Shown: in pieces, positions 34,129 to 42,190 of the stretch
How the letters are laid out: each line of letters starts with the position of its first letter
Numbering within the stretch: the stretch's first letter is position 1
Assembly (NCBI RefSeq): GCF_000520815.1
Contig: NZ_ASRY01000186.1
Span: 1 to 64,000, forward strand
Direction of reading: 5' to 3'
Length of the DNA: 64,000 nucleotides
Source: Paenibacillus maysiensis
GTDB taxonomy: Bacteria; Bacillota; Bacilli; Paenibacillales; Paenibacillaceae
Translations under genes and position numbers: made by a program
Notes under the pieces: model-generated
Told to the model about the DNA's origin: nothing
Seen by the model: the letters and a program-made list of their open reading frames with translations, nothing else
The model's database searches: none

Positions 34129-34566
34129 TCAAAGCAGAAGTTTTTTAAGCTGTGACACGCGTCCCTGAGACAATTCGAGCATCTCGGCCAATTCTTTTTG
34201 TGAAACATTAGGGTGTTCTTCCATGAGCTGTTTTAGTTTATGCAGGAGTTCAGTCTGATTTCTGTAATTCCTTCTTTTCTTGGGCTGAGCAGAACGTTTT
34301 TCGCCTAAATGACTGGAGGGATTATCGCTCTTTAGTTTCTCAATGCAATCGTTGCATATCAGATGATCTCTGAAGTAGCTCAGGTTATCTACGGCACCGC
34401 AAAAATAACAAGATACCCCTGTATATTTACGGATCATCAGGCCCTCGGGTGTAATAAAAAAATCAAGGGCATCTCCAATATTGATATTCATAGAATTGCG
34501 CAGCTCCTTGGGTAGCACGATGCGCCCCAGATGGTCTAATGGTCGTGTCATTCCTGTATTTTTCAT
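34129..34566 (-). CDS. AbrB-like regulator with Cys4 knuckle and C-terminal HTH
   Basis: A 145-residue regulator. Residues 1-50 form an AbrB/SpoVT swapped-hairpin DNA-binding domain (GMTRPLDHLGRIVLPKELRN, DALDFFITPEGLMIRKY). Next comes a zinc-ribbon-like Cys4 (CYFCGAV with a second pair ICNDC). The last 40 residues are an HTH (NVSQKELAEMLELSQGRVSQ). GAAAGGGG precedes the ATG. AbrB proteins hold stationary-phase genes off during growth. A paralogue with the same three-part design is encoded at 41517. The HTH ends within LKKLLL at the stop, so the architecture is compact and intact. Confidence 0.88.
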   Translation of the reverse strand: MKNTGMTRPLDHLGRIVLPKELRNSMNINIGDALDFFITPEGLMIRKYTGVSCYFCGAVDNLSYFRDHLICNDCIEKLKSDNPSSHLGEKRSAQPKKRRNYRNQTELLHKLKQLMEEHPNVSQKELAEMLELSQGRVSQLKKLLL

Positions 34567-34675
34567 TATTCATTTCCCCTTTCATAAATGCGCTTATCGG
34601 TGCAAAAATCGTAGGTTATGTATGTTGTAAAGTACAAAGCGCGTATACTGCAGTTTGAATTGTATTAGCTATGAA

Positions 34676-34720
34676 CAAAAAAGAAGCTCCAGCATGACGA
34701 ACAATGACGTCTGCCGGAGC
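34676..34720 (-). terminator. Terminator of the short-chain dehydrogenase gene
   Basis: On the minus strand GCTCCGGCAGACGTCA folds back on CGTCATGCTGGAGC and runs into TTCTTTTTTG, 38 bp after the dehydrogenase stop. Confidence 0.75.
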
Positions 34721-34757
34721 GTGGTACAGCCCAATGAATCTAAGATGTCGAGTTAAA

Positions 34758-35477
34758 CTATTGTGGGTTGGTTGTCCAAATACCGGCTACTTTTAATTGA
34801 ACCCGCGAAGGCAGCTTTAATGCCGCCAATGTCAGATCGGCCATATCTTGTGGCTGAAGCATGCGGTCCTCGTCGCCAATCGGCAAACCTGCATTTGCCG
34901 CTAGTTCCGTATTGACTGTGCTTGGAGTCAGCGCGGTGACGCGAATGTTGGATTTGCGAACCTCCTGCATCAGTGCCTCCGTGAAGCCCATCAAAGCAAA
35001 CTTCGAGGCGCAATACGCCGAGCCTGTCGCAAAGCCCCGTTCCCCTGCTGTGGAGGATACATTAATAATGTTGCCGCTCTGCTGAGCAAGCATGCTCGGA
35101 AGAACTGCGTGTGTGACATAATAGGTTCCCAGCAGATTCACGCGGATCATGCGTTCCCACTCTTCGGGGTCCATGTCTGCGACTGTGCCGAATGTAGCAA
35201 TTCCTGCATTGTTGATCAAAATATCGACAGCGCCCAGCTCATGCTCCAGCGAGGCTACAGCCGCAGCGGCTTGTGCGCGATCGGATATATCCGCGATAGC
35301 GCTAACCACCTTCACGCCGTATGTACTCCCCAGCGAATCTTGCAGCTTTTGCAGGTCAGGTAGTGTGCGTGAGATTAATCCCAGGTTGACGCCTTCCTTG
35401 GCCAAGGCCTCAGCAATGGCTTTACCAATGCCTTTGGTAGCGCCTGTAATAATGGCTGTTTTATTCTTAAGTTCCAT
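34758..35477 (-). CDS. Short-chain dehydrogenase/reductase, FabG-like
   Basis: A 239-residue NAD(P)-dependent oxidoreductase. The Rossmann motif is TGATKGIGKAIA, NNAG is at LINNAGIATFG, the catalytic Ser is in NIINVSSTAGE and the active pair is YCASK. It resembles 3-oxoacyl-ACP reductases, but single SDRs act on many carbonyl substrates and no fatty-acid genes are adjacent. AAGGAGGAG precedes the ATG. Monocistronic, with its own terminator. Confidence 0.9.
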   Translation of the reverse strand: MELKNKTAIITGATKGIGKAIAEALAKEGVNLGLISRTLPDLQKLQDSLGSTYGVKVVSAIADISDRAQAAAAVASLEHELGAVDILINNAGIATFGTVADMDPEEWERMIRVNLLGTYYVTHAVLPSMLAQQSGNIINVSSTAGERGFATGSAYCASKFALMGFTEALMQEVRKSNIRVTALTPSTVNTELAANAGLPIGDEDRMLQPQDMADLTLAALKLPSRVQLKVAGIWTTNPQ

Positions 35478-35639
35478 CCAGTCTCCTCCTTATGGCTACA
35501 TATCATAGTTGTGCACTTAGGCACATGGTTATATTATACTAATTTAATTTCCCTGAACCAAATTTCAACTCCAACCAGGTCACGTAAGTTGCTTTGCTGC
35601 GATCTGAAGTGGAAAACTTCTTGCCATGGTCATGTTGGC

Positions 35640-36491
35640 TTATTTGGAAATAGCAATATTGCCTGAAGTCGTTTCGACCTTCATAACGTTGACACTACCG
35701 GGAACGGATTCGGGAGCATCTATGCTTCCGAAATCGGAGCGAACATTATAAATACCTTTAAAATCAGGAGCCTGCTTAATCCTCACATCACCGGAGTGTG
35801 AATCGACTTTCAAGTTGGCTGCGGTACGTTGTGCGATATTCGTACTACCGGAGGTCAGGGAAACTTGACCATTGCCGCTATAATCGTAAATTTTGGCATC
35901 CCCTGAAGTGAGGTGTAATTCCATATCTGCTGTAACCTGACTAGCCGTAAAATTGCCGGATGTTAACTTGGCGACCAAGCGGGTACTTTGGAGATTTGAA
36001 ATCTCGGCATTGCCTGAAGTGGCCGTGATGCTTGTATTTTGAATGGAAGCATCCTGTAGTTTTACGTTCCCCGAATGTACATCTGCCTGTAGCCCCTTCA
36101 GGGTTTCACCAGCGGGCATCTTTACTGTGATCATTTGTTTCAGCTCAGGAGAGATAGAGAAGAATGCCAGGGAAAGGGGTGGCTCAGATTGAATGAAAAG
36201 CTTACTGTTCTCAATTCGGGCATTATGAATCTGGTCGGCTACTTTCGTCTGCACTTCTCCACTCATGCGTATCGTGCCCTGCTCGCCGGAACCGGGAGTA
36301 AACACAATAGAGACATCATCGGAGCTATTCACTTTAAGATCCTGTAGCTGTCCACGTGTGAACGTCCATGTTTTATCAATAGCTGTTATTTCCCGCATCG
36401 CTTGTTGATTCCATGGAGCACCGTAGGCTATCATCCCGACCACACCGATGATGATACATAGACTCGCTGCAATAAACCATTTTTTATTCAT
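35640..36491 (-). CDS. DUF4097 beta-helix surface protein
   Basis: A 283-residue protein with one N-terminal membrane anchor (WFIAASLCIIIGVVGMIAYG) and an extracellular right-handed beta-helix typical of DUF4097 (LiaG-like). Repeating turns read SGNVKLQDASIQN, SGNAEISNLQS, SGNFTASQVTA and SGDAKIYDYSG. Such proteins often follow a PadR regulator and a DUF1700 membrane protein, as here, and are linked to cell-envelope stress. The start follows the upstream gene's stop by one base. Molecular role unknown. Confidence 0.85.
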   Translation of the reverse strand: MNKKWFIAASLCIIIGVVGMIAYGAPWNQQAMREITAIDKTWTFTRGQLQDLKVNSSDDVSIVFTPGSGEQGTIRMSGEVQTKVADQIHNARIENSKLFIQSEPPLSLAFFSISPELKQMITVKMPAGETLKGLQADVHSGNVKLQDASIQNTSITATSGNAEISNLQSTRLVAKLTSGNFTASQVTADMELHLTSGDAKIYDYSGNGQVSLTSGSTNIAQRTAANLKVDSHSGDVRIKQAPDFKGIYNVRSDFGSIDAPESVPGSVNVMKVETTSGNIAISK

Positions 36492-36492
36492 G

Positions 36493-37050
36493 TTACTCGT
36501 TAGCTCCCCTCAGGGTAGTCTGATTCCATTTCGAGTATCGAACTGTACCTCTGACCAGAAGATTCAGAAGGTAGCGTACTCCAGGCAACAGGAATAAGCC
36601 AATCCCGGTCAACGTGATGGCAAAAAAGAATTTAGCGGGATAAAAGTTGCCGTTCAGCGCATAATCTGCGACAGCTAGAAGGGGGGCCGTTATGAAGCTG
36701 ACCGCTGCTACGGCCAATGAAACCCATACTGCCCATAAAGAGGCTAAGACAGGAATGGAAATTAACAAATTAAGAAATAGCAGCCCCAAGAAAGTAAATA
36801 GATTGCGTGCGAAGCTTCCCTGGCGAAGCGGAGGAGGAGAGGTATTCCAGAGTGCGTTAGGATCATCCAGCGCTTCGCGAGCGATATCCTCGGGGTTGCC
36901 CAGTTCGCTGGCAATTTCGACTTCGCTTTTTCCATTCACCAATCCATAGTCAAAATGCTGACTTAAATCACCAAGCAGCTCATTACGTTCCTCTGCGGGG
37001 AGAGGGGAGAGACGTTGCTCCACCTCTGTAAGAAACTGTTTTCTATTCAT
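36493..37050 (-). CDS. DUF1700/HAAS-domain membrane protein
   Basis: A 185-residue protein. The first 70 residues are the helical HAAS domain of DUF1700 (FLTEVEQRLSPLPAEERNEL, SELGNPEDIAREAL), followed by about three transmembrane helices. GAGGAAGG lies ahead of the ATG. The start overlaps the padR stop by 8 bp. The HAAS domain is thought to sense or transmit signals and is nearly always found with a PadR regulator and often with DUF4097. Confidence 0.88.
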   Translation of the reverse strand: MNRKQFLTEVEQRLSPLPAEERNELLGDLSQHFDYGLVNGKSEVEIASELGNPEDIAREALDDPNALWNTSPPPLRQGSFARNLFTFLGLLFLNLLISIPVLASLWAVWVSLAVAAVSFITAPLLAVADYALNGNFYPAKFFFAITLTGIGLFLLPGVRYLLNLLVRGTVRYSKWNQTTLRGANE

Positions 37051-37372
37051 CGGGATTTCCTTCCTCCAGTAGGCTTGCGACATGATGGACAAACTCATTC
37101 CATTCCCGTGTAAGTATTCTTGTGTAATTGCTGCCTGCATCAGTCAGCCGATAATATTTACGCGGGGGTCCCTCGGTCGATTCCTGTAAATAAGTTGTAC
37201 AGTATCCCTCTGATACCAGACGGCGAAGCAGCGGATATAAAGCTCCTTCGGCTACTTCGATATGACGGGAGACAGCCTGAGCCAGTTCGTAGCCGTAACG
37301 GTCCCTGCGCCCAATTAAAACAAGAACGCACAGTTCCAGCACCCCTTTTTTGAATTGGATGTTCACATTCAT
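37043..37372 (-). CDS. PadR-family regulator
   Basis: A 109-residue winged-helix repressor. Diagnostic segments are FKKGVLELCVLVLIGRRDRY, GYELAQAVSRHIEVAEGALY and PLLRRLVSEGYCTTY, with GPPRKYYRLTDAG as the wing. The chosen ATG gives the canonical MNVNIQFKKG start. It leads the padR-DUF1700-DUF4097 operon and probably represses it; two copies of AGGTACTAA upstream may be its target. Confidence 0.88.
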   Translation of the reverse strand: MNVNIQFKKGVLELCVLVLIGRRDRYGYELAQAVSRHIEVAEGALYPLLRRLVSEGYCTTYLQESTEGPPRKYYRLTDAGSNYTRILTREWNEFVHHVASLLEEGNPDE

Positions 37373-37741
37373 GATGAGCGGTGCTCCCTTCCTGGATGTT
37401 ATCATTGCTTCATAGGTGTCGTTTGGAGTATGGGGGAGAAATGTGTGCTTGAGCATAAATTAGTTCAGGTACTAATCATAAATCAGTAGTCAGGTATAAT
37501 TTAACATCATGTACTGATTAATGCAAGGTACTAAAAATTTAAAAATAGATCTACGGGCTCATTTTAGGAGTTTTCTTTTGCTTTTAGAGTCATAAGATAG
37601 GGAATGCTGTTGAAAAAAGTATTTTTATTTAGAAATACGCCGAATCCTGGGGAATTTGCGGAAAGGGGCCCGCTTTAATTTCATTCATTAGGATGTTAAA
37701 TTGTAAAATAAAAGGTTCCATAGAGTTGAAGATCATTTCTT
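37373..37741. promoter_or_regulatory. 369-bp divergent intergenic region
   Basis: No gene seen. It is AT-rich and separates padR from the DUF6985-like gene. The direct repeat AGGTACTAA occurs at 37467-37475 and 37526-37534, near related GTACTGATTA and AATCAGTAG sequences. On the minus strand a promoter TTGCAT-N17-TAAATT lies between the repeats. The repeats are the best candidates for a PadR operator. Confidence 0.45.
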
Positions 37742-38296
37742 ATGAAAAGGATGGGGCGAAGAATGAATTGGGAACGCTGGTATATGGAGCTGGATCAGGA
37801 TGATGAGACTTGGGATGTATCGGAGGAAATCGTGCTTCGGGGCGCGATGCAGCTCCATTTTTGCGGACAGGACTCAGAGGTGGAGATAGAGTTTATGGTG
37901 TCCGCCGATTCCGAGGAAGAAGCTCAGGCCATAAGAGAACCTAAGCAGGATCAAAAAAAGACATGGGAGCAATATATGGCACATGGGTCCGACATTCATC
38001 CTCATGTGCTGGAAGCGATACATCATTACTATTCAGGTATAGTGGAAAAGTACCGGAATGCTTATATCACGTGGGGAGAAAATCCGGATGAATATGCGCC
38101 CTACGTGAAGGATTCGGCACAATTACTGGAATGGCTACAGCTCGTGTCTATACTGGTTCCTGACTCAATAGAAGAGGATGAGCTGTACTTGAATTTTAGC
38201 TGTTCATGGGATAGAGAGCATGGCTTGGGTGTGCATCTGAAGCAGGGACAACCCGAGCATATTCAAGGAGCTTATACATTATATGATTTGGAATAG
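37742..38296 (+). CDS. DUF6985-like hypothetical protein
   Basis: A protein of up to 184 residues, acidic, no signal peptide. The C-terminal LYLNFSCSWDREHGLGVHLK is the pattern I associate with DUF6985, a family seen among immunity-like proteins. Trp-rich N-terminal part (MNWERWYMELD) may be the true start at 37763, which has GGGG closer to the ATG. It stands alone beside the metE remnant. Function unknown; immunity against a toxin is only a suggestion from family neighbours elsewhere. Confidence 0.6.
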   Translation: MKRMGRRMNWERWYMELDQDDETWDVSEEIVLRGAMQLHFCGQDSEVEIEFMVSADSEEEAQAIREPKQDQKKTWEQYMAHGSDIHPHVLEAIHHYYSGIVEKYRNAYITWGENPDEYAPYVKDSAQLLEWLQLVSILVPDSIEEDELYLNFSCSWDREHGLGVHLKQGQPEHIQGAYTLYDLE

Positions 38297-38352
38297 AATC
38301 CCCTTCCGGCTTGCAGGGATAAAAGGGTCCAGGAAGGGGATAGGTATAGAAA

Positions 38353-38673
38353 TTAGCTGGATACAGTCAACGAATCTCTGGCAGCTTGAGCGGCCAGCGT
38401 TTTGCCTGCAGGGAAGCCATGCCGGAGCACATGTTGAAGGTTTTCGCCATCATCATGTACAAAATCCAAACCTAATCCCTGTACCGGGAGCGTGGACAGG
38501 TGCTCATAATGATCCAGACTGCCAAAGTAGGTTTGCAGCACGATATTTAAGGATGGAGCAGCCTTGGACAAGGCTTCATAAGCCTCCTGAATAATGTCCA
38601 AATCCTTACGATCATAGCCTTTGGACAGGGCAACGAACGAATAAGGACCGATCAGGACGATAGTTGAACCGTT
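38353..38673 (-). pseudogene. Remnant of cobalamin-independent methionine synthase (metE)
   Basis: The minus strand encodes about 100 residues without start codon that match the N-terminal domain of MetE: VLIGPYSFVALSKGYD, LSKAAPSLNIVLQTYFG, LPVQGLGLDFVHDDGENL and LRHGFPAGKTLAA. The frame is closed by a TGA upstream and a stop soon after, so only a fifth or less of the roughly 760-residue enzyme remains. Both ends are degraded. Confidence 0.78.
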
Positions 38674-38701
38674 CCGGCACCAGACCGAACATCACGGATG
38701 C

Positions 38702-38741
38702 AAAAAAAGACAAGCCCTCCCATAGGGAAAGGACTCGTCTT
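38702..38741 (-). terminator. Terminator of nrdDG
   Basis: On the minus strand AAGACGAGTCC pairs imperfectly with GGGCTTGTCTT and ends in seven T residues, 35 bp after the nrdG stop. Confidence 0.82.
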
Positions 38742-38775
38742 AGGGCATAACAACTCATGCGAGTATAACATCGCC

Positions 38776-39273
38776 TCAGGCTAATGTAACGGTAGATCCT
38801 GCCAGAATGCTGGCCTGCACATCAACCAGTCGCTGATTGCGGCTGCCTCGGAAGGGAAGGGTCAGATCCTTTTGCTGTTCTACAAAAGGACCGTCCACAA
38901 TCACATCGCACAGCAGTGCCAACTCCCGCCGGGCCTGATCCGTAAGCAGTTCTTCGTAGACGAAGCCCGTATAGGCCCACACGGTTCGGTCAGGGCAGGC
39001 TGCGCGGAAGTCGCGTACAAACTGCGAGCATTCCGCTGCCGAGAAAAAGGGGTCTCCGCCGCAAAGGGTTAACCCGTCCAGCAATGGATTATCGGCGATG
39101 TCACGGATAACCTCCTGCTGCCGCTCCGGTGTGAACGGTTCGCCTGTACGGAAGCTCCAGGATGCCGGATTGAAGCAGCCGGGGCAGGCATGGCGGCAAC
39201 CGCTAATGAACACAACGGTGCGCAGGCCGTGTCCTTCGTTCAGAGATTCCGGAATGTAGCCGCATAAATTCAC
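38776..39273 (-). CDS. nrdG: Anaerobic ribonucleotide reductase activating protein
   Basis: A 165-residue radical SAM activase that creates the glycyl radical on NrdD. The iron-sulfur motif is CRHACPGC (CxxxCxxC), preceded by LRTVVFISG and followed by TLCGGDPFF. Length is normal. Its ATG overlaps the nrdD stop by four bases. It is inactive in air and works in oxygen-limited growth to let NrdD make dNTPs. Confidence 0.93.
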   Translation of the reverse strand: MNLCGYIPESLNEGHGLRTVVFISGCRHACPGCFNPASWSFRTGEPFTPERQQEVIRDIADNPLLDGLTLCGGDPFFSAAECSQFVRDFRAACPDRTVWAYTGFVYEELLTDQARRELALLCDVIVDGPFVEQQKDLTLPFRGSRNQRLVDVQASILAGSTVTLA

Positions 39274-41219
39274 CGATGCTTCACCCGGTCACGTACCTCA
39301 GCCTGTTTCGCAGCGTTGAAGCGGACGGTATAATCACCTGTCAGATATCCGGTTACCCGGCGCAAGCGCTGAAAATGCGTATGTTCTTCATCAGCACCGC
39401 AATGGGGACAGCTTGTCCCGATAATGCCCTCATAGCCGCATTCCGGACAGCGATCTACGGGATGATTAATGGAGAAGTACCCAATGTTTTGATGAAGCGC
39501 ATATTGTACAATTTTAAGAAACGCCTCCGGGTTATTCCGCGCATTGCCATCCAGCTCAATGTACGAAATCGCGCCAGCGTTGCACAGGTTATGAAATGGG
39601 GCTTCGAGGCTGATTTTACGGGCAGCCGGAAGCGTGTAATACACAGGAATGTGAAAAGAATTCGTGTAATATTCACGATCATTCACACCGGGAATGACTC
39701 CGAAATCACGCTGATCCAGCAACGTGAATTTGCCGGATAGACCCTCGGCAGGCGTAGCGAACAGCGTAATATTAAGGTTATGCAATTCACTCATCCGGTC
39801 GCAGTAGACACGCATGGAAGCTATGACTCGTTGTGCCTCGCGGTATACAGCGTCATCCTCCCCGTGGTGTTTGCCGTACAGTGCCTTCATGCACTCAGCT
39901 AACCCGATGAATCCGATGGAAAGCGTACCGTGCTTTAGTATGCTTCCCACCTCTTCATCCGGCTCCAGCTCTTCTCCGCCTTCCCATACTCCTTCGCGCA
40001 TCATAAAGTCTGAGGCTTTTGCCGGCTGGCTGGTCTGTATATGATAGCGATGGATCAGTCCGTCCACGGCAATGCGCATAACCTCTTCCAGTCTGGTATC
40101 AAAGCCGTCCCGGTCAGGTGCCTTGCGCTTGCCTGTGCAAATGCCGTACTCAATGCCAAGACGCACCAGATTAATTGTATTGAATGAGAGGTTACCCTTT
40201 CCGCTCTGACGGTTTCTGCCAAAACGGTCAGCAATGGTGCGGGTACGGCAGCCCATCGTCGCAATAATGGTATCCGGATCATCTGCGCGGTAATAGGGCA
40301 GGTTGAAGGTAGCATCCACATTGACAAAATTGGGATACATACGTTTGCTGGAGCATTCTACTGCCCGCAGGAACAAGTCATAGTTAATATCGCCTTCGGC
40401 CTGATTGATCCCTTTTTTGCATTGGAAAATATGCTGTGGAAAAACAGGGGTTTCCCCGCTGCCCAAGCCACGAATAGTGGCCTCCAGCAACGATTGCGTA
40501 ACAAGCCGCCCCTCAGCAGAAGTACACATGCCGTAATTCAGTGATGTGAACGGAATTTGTCCGCCTGCCCGACTGCTCATGGTGTTCAGGTTGTGAATAA
40601 GTGATTCGGCGGCCTGCCGGGTTTCCGTCTCCGTTTCTTCGCGTGCGAATGCGTATGAACGAGGGCAGATCTCATGTAATAGGCTGTTGGCTATATGTAA
40701 TTCGTCATCAGGCAGGGCAGGCTCTATTCCTTCTCCGAACAGACGGAGTCCCTTGCGCAGATGCTTGCGGAAGGACCGGGCCACGAAAGGAGCAAGGTCC
40801 CAGTCTATTTTATTGGCAGAAACGCCTCCAAATTGGCTGTTTTGCTGAGACTGAAATATGATAGCCACCAGTGCCATAGCAGACATAATAGTTTGTGGTG
40901 TGCGCACAGAGCCGTTGCCTGTATTAAAACCATCTCGCAACAAGCGACCAAAAGGAATAAAGATACAGTTCGTAGTCCCGAGCGCATATTGGTCCAAATC
41001 GTGAACATACACATATCCGTGGTCGATAGCGTCTGTCAGTTCAGGCGGAAGCACACGCAGTCGCGAATACCACTTAGCGTACTCGGAGCCGAGCTTGCTC
41101 ATTTTGCCGCTGAACGATTCTCCATTCAAATTTGCATTCTCCCGTAGCGTGTCCAAATCTTGTGCCCCAATGACCCGCTCGCCGATGTCGTATAATTGAT
41201 GTTCCTCCAACACCTTCAT
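39270..41219 (-). CDS. nrdD: Anaerobic ribonucleoside-triphosphate reductase
   Basis: A 649-residue class III reductase that converts NTPs to dNTPs without oxygen. The C-terminal zinc site is CPECGYEGIIGTSCPHC and the glycyl radical residue is in RRVTGYLTG (about Gly624), followed by RFNAAKQAEVRDRVKH. Active-site region YGMCTSAEG and the MGCRTR segment are present. The N-terminal ATP-cone found in many NrdD proteins is absent: the protein begins almost directly at the catalytic barrel. GGAGGG precedes the ATG. Two NrdR-like boxes lie upstream. Confidence 0.94.
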   Translation of the reverse strand: MKVLEEHQLYDIGERVIGAQDLDTLRENANLNGESFSGKMSKLGSEYAKWYSRLRVLPPELTDAIDHGYVYVHDLDQYALGTTNCIFIPFGRLLRDGFNTGNGSVRTPQTIMSAMALVAIIFQSQQNSQFGGVSANKIDWDLAPFVARSFRKHLRKGLRLFGEGIEPALPDDELHIANSLLHEICPRSYAFAREETETETRQAAESLIHNLNTMSSRAGGQIPFTSLNYGMCTSAEGRLVTQSLLEATIRGLGSGETPVFPQHIFQCKKGINQAEGDINYDLFLRAVECSSKRMYPNFVNVDATFNLPYYRADDPDTIIATMGCRTRTIADRFGRNRQSGKGNLSFNTINLVRLGIEYGICTGKRKAPDRDGFDTRLEEVMRIAVDGLIHRYHIQTSQPAKASDFMMREGVWEGGEELEPDEEVGSILKHGTLSIGFIGLAECMKALYGKHHGEDDAVYREAQRVIASMRVYCDRMSELHNLNITLFATPAEGLSGKFTLLDQRDFGVIPGVNDREYYTNSFHIPVYYTLPAARKISLEAPFHNLCNAGAISYIELDGNARNNPEAFLKIVQYALHQNIGYFSINHPVDRCPECGYEGIIGTSCPHCGADEEHTHFQRLRRVTGYLTGDYTVRFNAAKQAEVRDRVKHR

Positions 41220-41261
41220 CGCAAAACCCTCCATATAGTAAAATATATATTTTTCTCCCAA

Positions 41262-41277
41262 AAACAATATATTGACA
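41262..41277 (-). promoter_or_regulatory. NrdR-box-like site 1
   Basis: AAACAATATATTGACA, close to the NrdR consensus ACACTATATATAGTGT in its core. It overlaps a possible -10 (TATATT on the minus strand) 43 bp before nrdD. Confidence 0.5.
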
Positions 41278-41302
41278 ATATCGTGTACAAACCAATTGTT
41301 TC

Positions 41303-41318
41303 AGTCTATATATTGTAT
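41303..41318 (-). promoter_or_regulatory. NrdR-box-like site 2
   Basis: AGTCTATATATTGTAT, a second TATATATTG-centred site 41 bp (about four helical turns) from the first, as expected for paired NrdR sites, though the usual spacing is three turns. Confidence 0.45.
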
Positions 41319-41516
41319 ATGCGGATGAATAGAGCGTATGTGATTATTGTCACGTCGATAGGGAGGAGAAAGCACAAAAAAGCCAGGTGGAAAGTCAGGA
41401 ACACATTAACGAATACGCTCCTTACTCTACACCTGACGATCGAATATTTGACGGAAAACAATATGAGGACAGATCCATTGGATCTGAGTATGTGTTGTAA
41501 TAAATTACTGGATCAT

Positions 41517-41987
41517 TTAAAGCAGCTTTTTCAACTGGGACACCCGGCCTTGTGAGATATTGAGCATTTCGGCATATATCTTTTGCGGCAGGTTGGGATG
41601 TTCCTGAATCAGCTTTCGGAGCTTTTTTACCATTTCTCCTTGCTGCACTCTGGATTGTTTGGGCTGCCAGGTTGTATGGTTATGAACCGGCTTGCTATGT
41701 TCTTGAGCCTGGATGGCTTCGGTGCTGGTGGGATGTACATTTTCCTCTGTCTTTAATACCTGAATGCAATCGGCGCAAATAAAGCTATCACGAAAATAAG
41801 TCAAATGATCAACTGCGCCGCAAAATTTGCAGGCTACACCTGTATATTTCCTTAATACAAAGCCTTCTTCATTCACGAAAAATTCGAGCGAATCACCAAT
41901 ATTGATATCCATCGTGGTGCGCATTTCCTTGGGAAGCACGATTCGCCCCAATTGATCCAGAGGCCGTGTCATTCCGGTATTTTTCAT
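41517..41987 (-). CDS. Second AbrB-like regulator with Cys4 knuckle and HTH
   Basis: A 156-residue paralogue of the regulator at 34129. The AbrB domain is GMTRPLDQLGRIVLPKEMRT with SLEFFVNEEGFVLRKY. The Cys4 pairs are CKFCGAV and ICADC. A variable, Gln/His-rich linker leads to the C-terminal HTH (LPQKIYAEMLNISQGRVSQL). GAAGGAGGAAG precedes the ATG chosen; six extra residues upstream are possible. It is divergent from the collapsed glycosidase gene. The pair likely share target sequences because the DNA-contacting segments are nearly identical. Confidence 0.88.
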   Translation of the reverse strand: MKNTGMTRPLDQLGRIVLPKEMRTTMDINIGDSLEFFVNEEGFVLRKYTGVACKFCGAVDHLTYFRDSFICADCIQVLKTEENVHPTSTEAIQAQEHSKPVHNHTTWQPKQSRVQQGEMVKKLRKLIQEHPNLPQKIYAEMLNISQGRVSQLKKLL

Positions 41988-42140
41988 AAGTTCTTCCTCC
42001 TTCAATTATATATATCCTGATTATACCAAAAAATATTATTTTTTGCTTTATTTATTGAAGAAAATATACAATTTTTTTATGCATTTATCATATACCTTCA
42101 CTCGTATTGTCGGGGTACTCCTTTTTTTCGTTATGATATA

Positions 42141-42154
42141 TTAAAACGCTTTCA
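42141..42154 (+). promoter_or_regulatory. Catabolite-responsive element (cre)-like site
   Basis: The complement reads TGAAAGCGTTTTAA, one mismatch from the cre consensus TGWAANCGNTNWCA. It lies 37 bp upstream of the collapsed family 3 glycosidase gene and fits former CcpA control of a sugar hydrolase. Confidence 0.5.
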
Positions 42155-42190
42155 TGCACCTTTTCATCATATTTTGATTGGGATAAGGAG

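Noticed and set aside
38600-38776. A complete small gene upstream of the metE-like frame
   Set aside because: The residues continue the MetE homology without a start codon, so this is one decayed gene rather than a new one.
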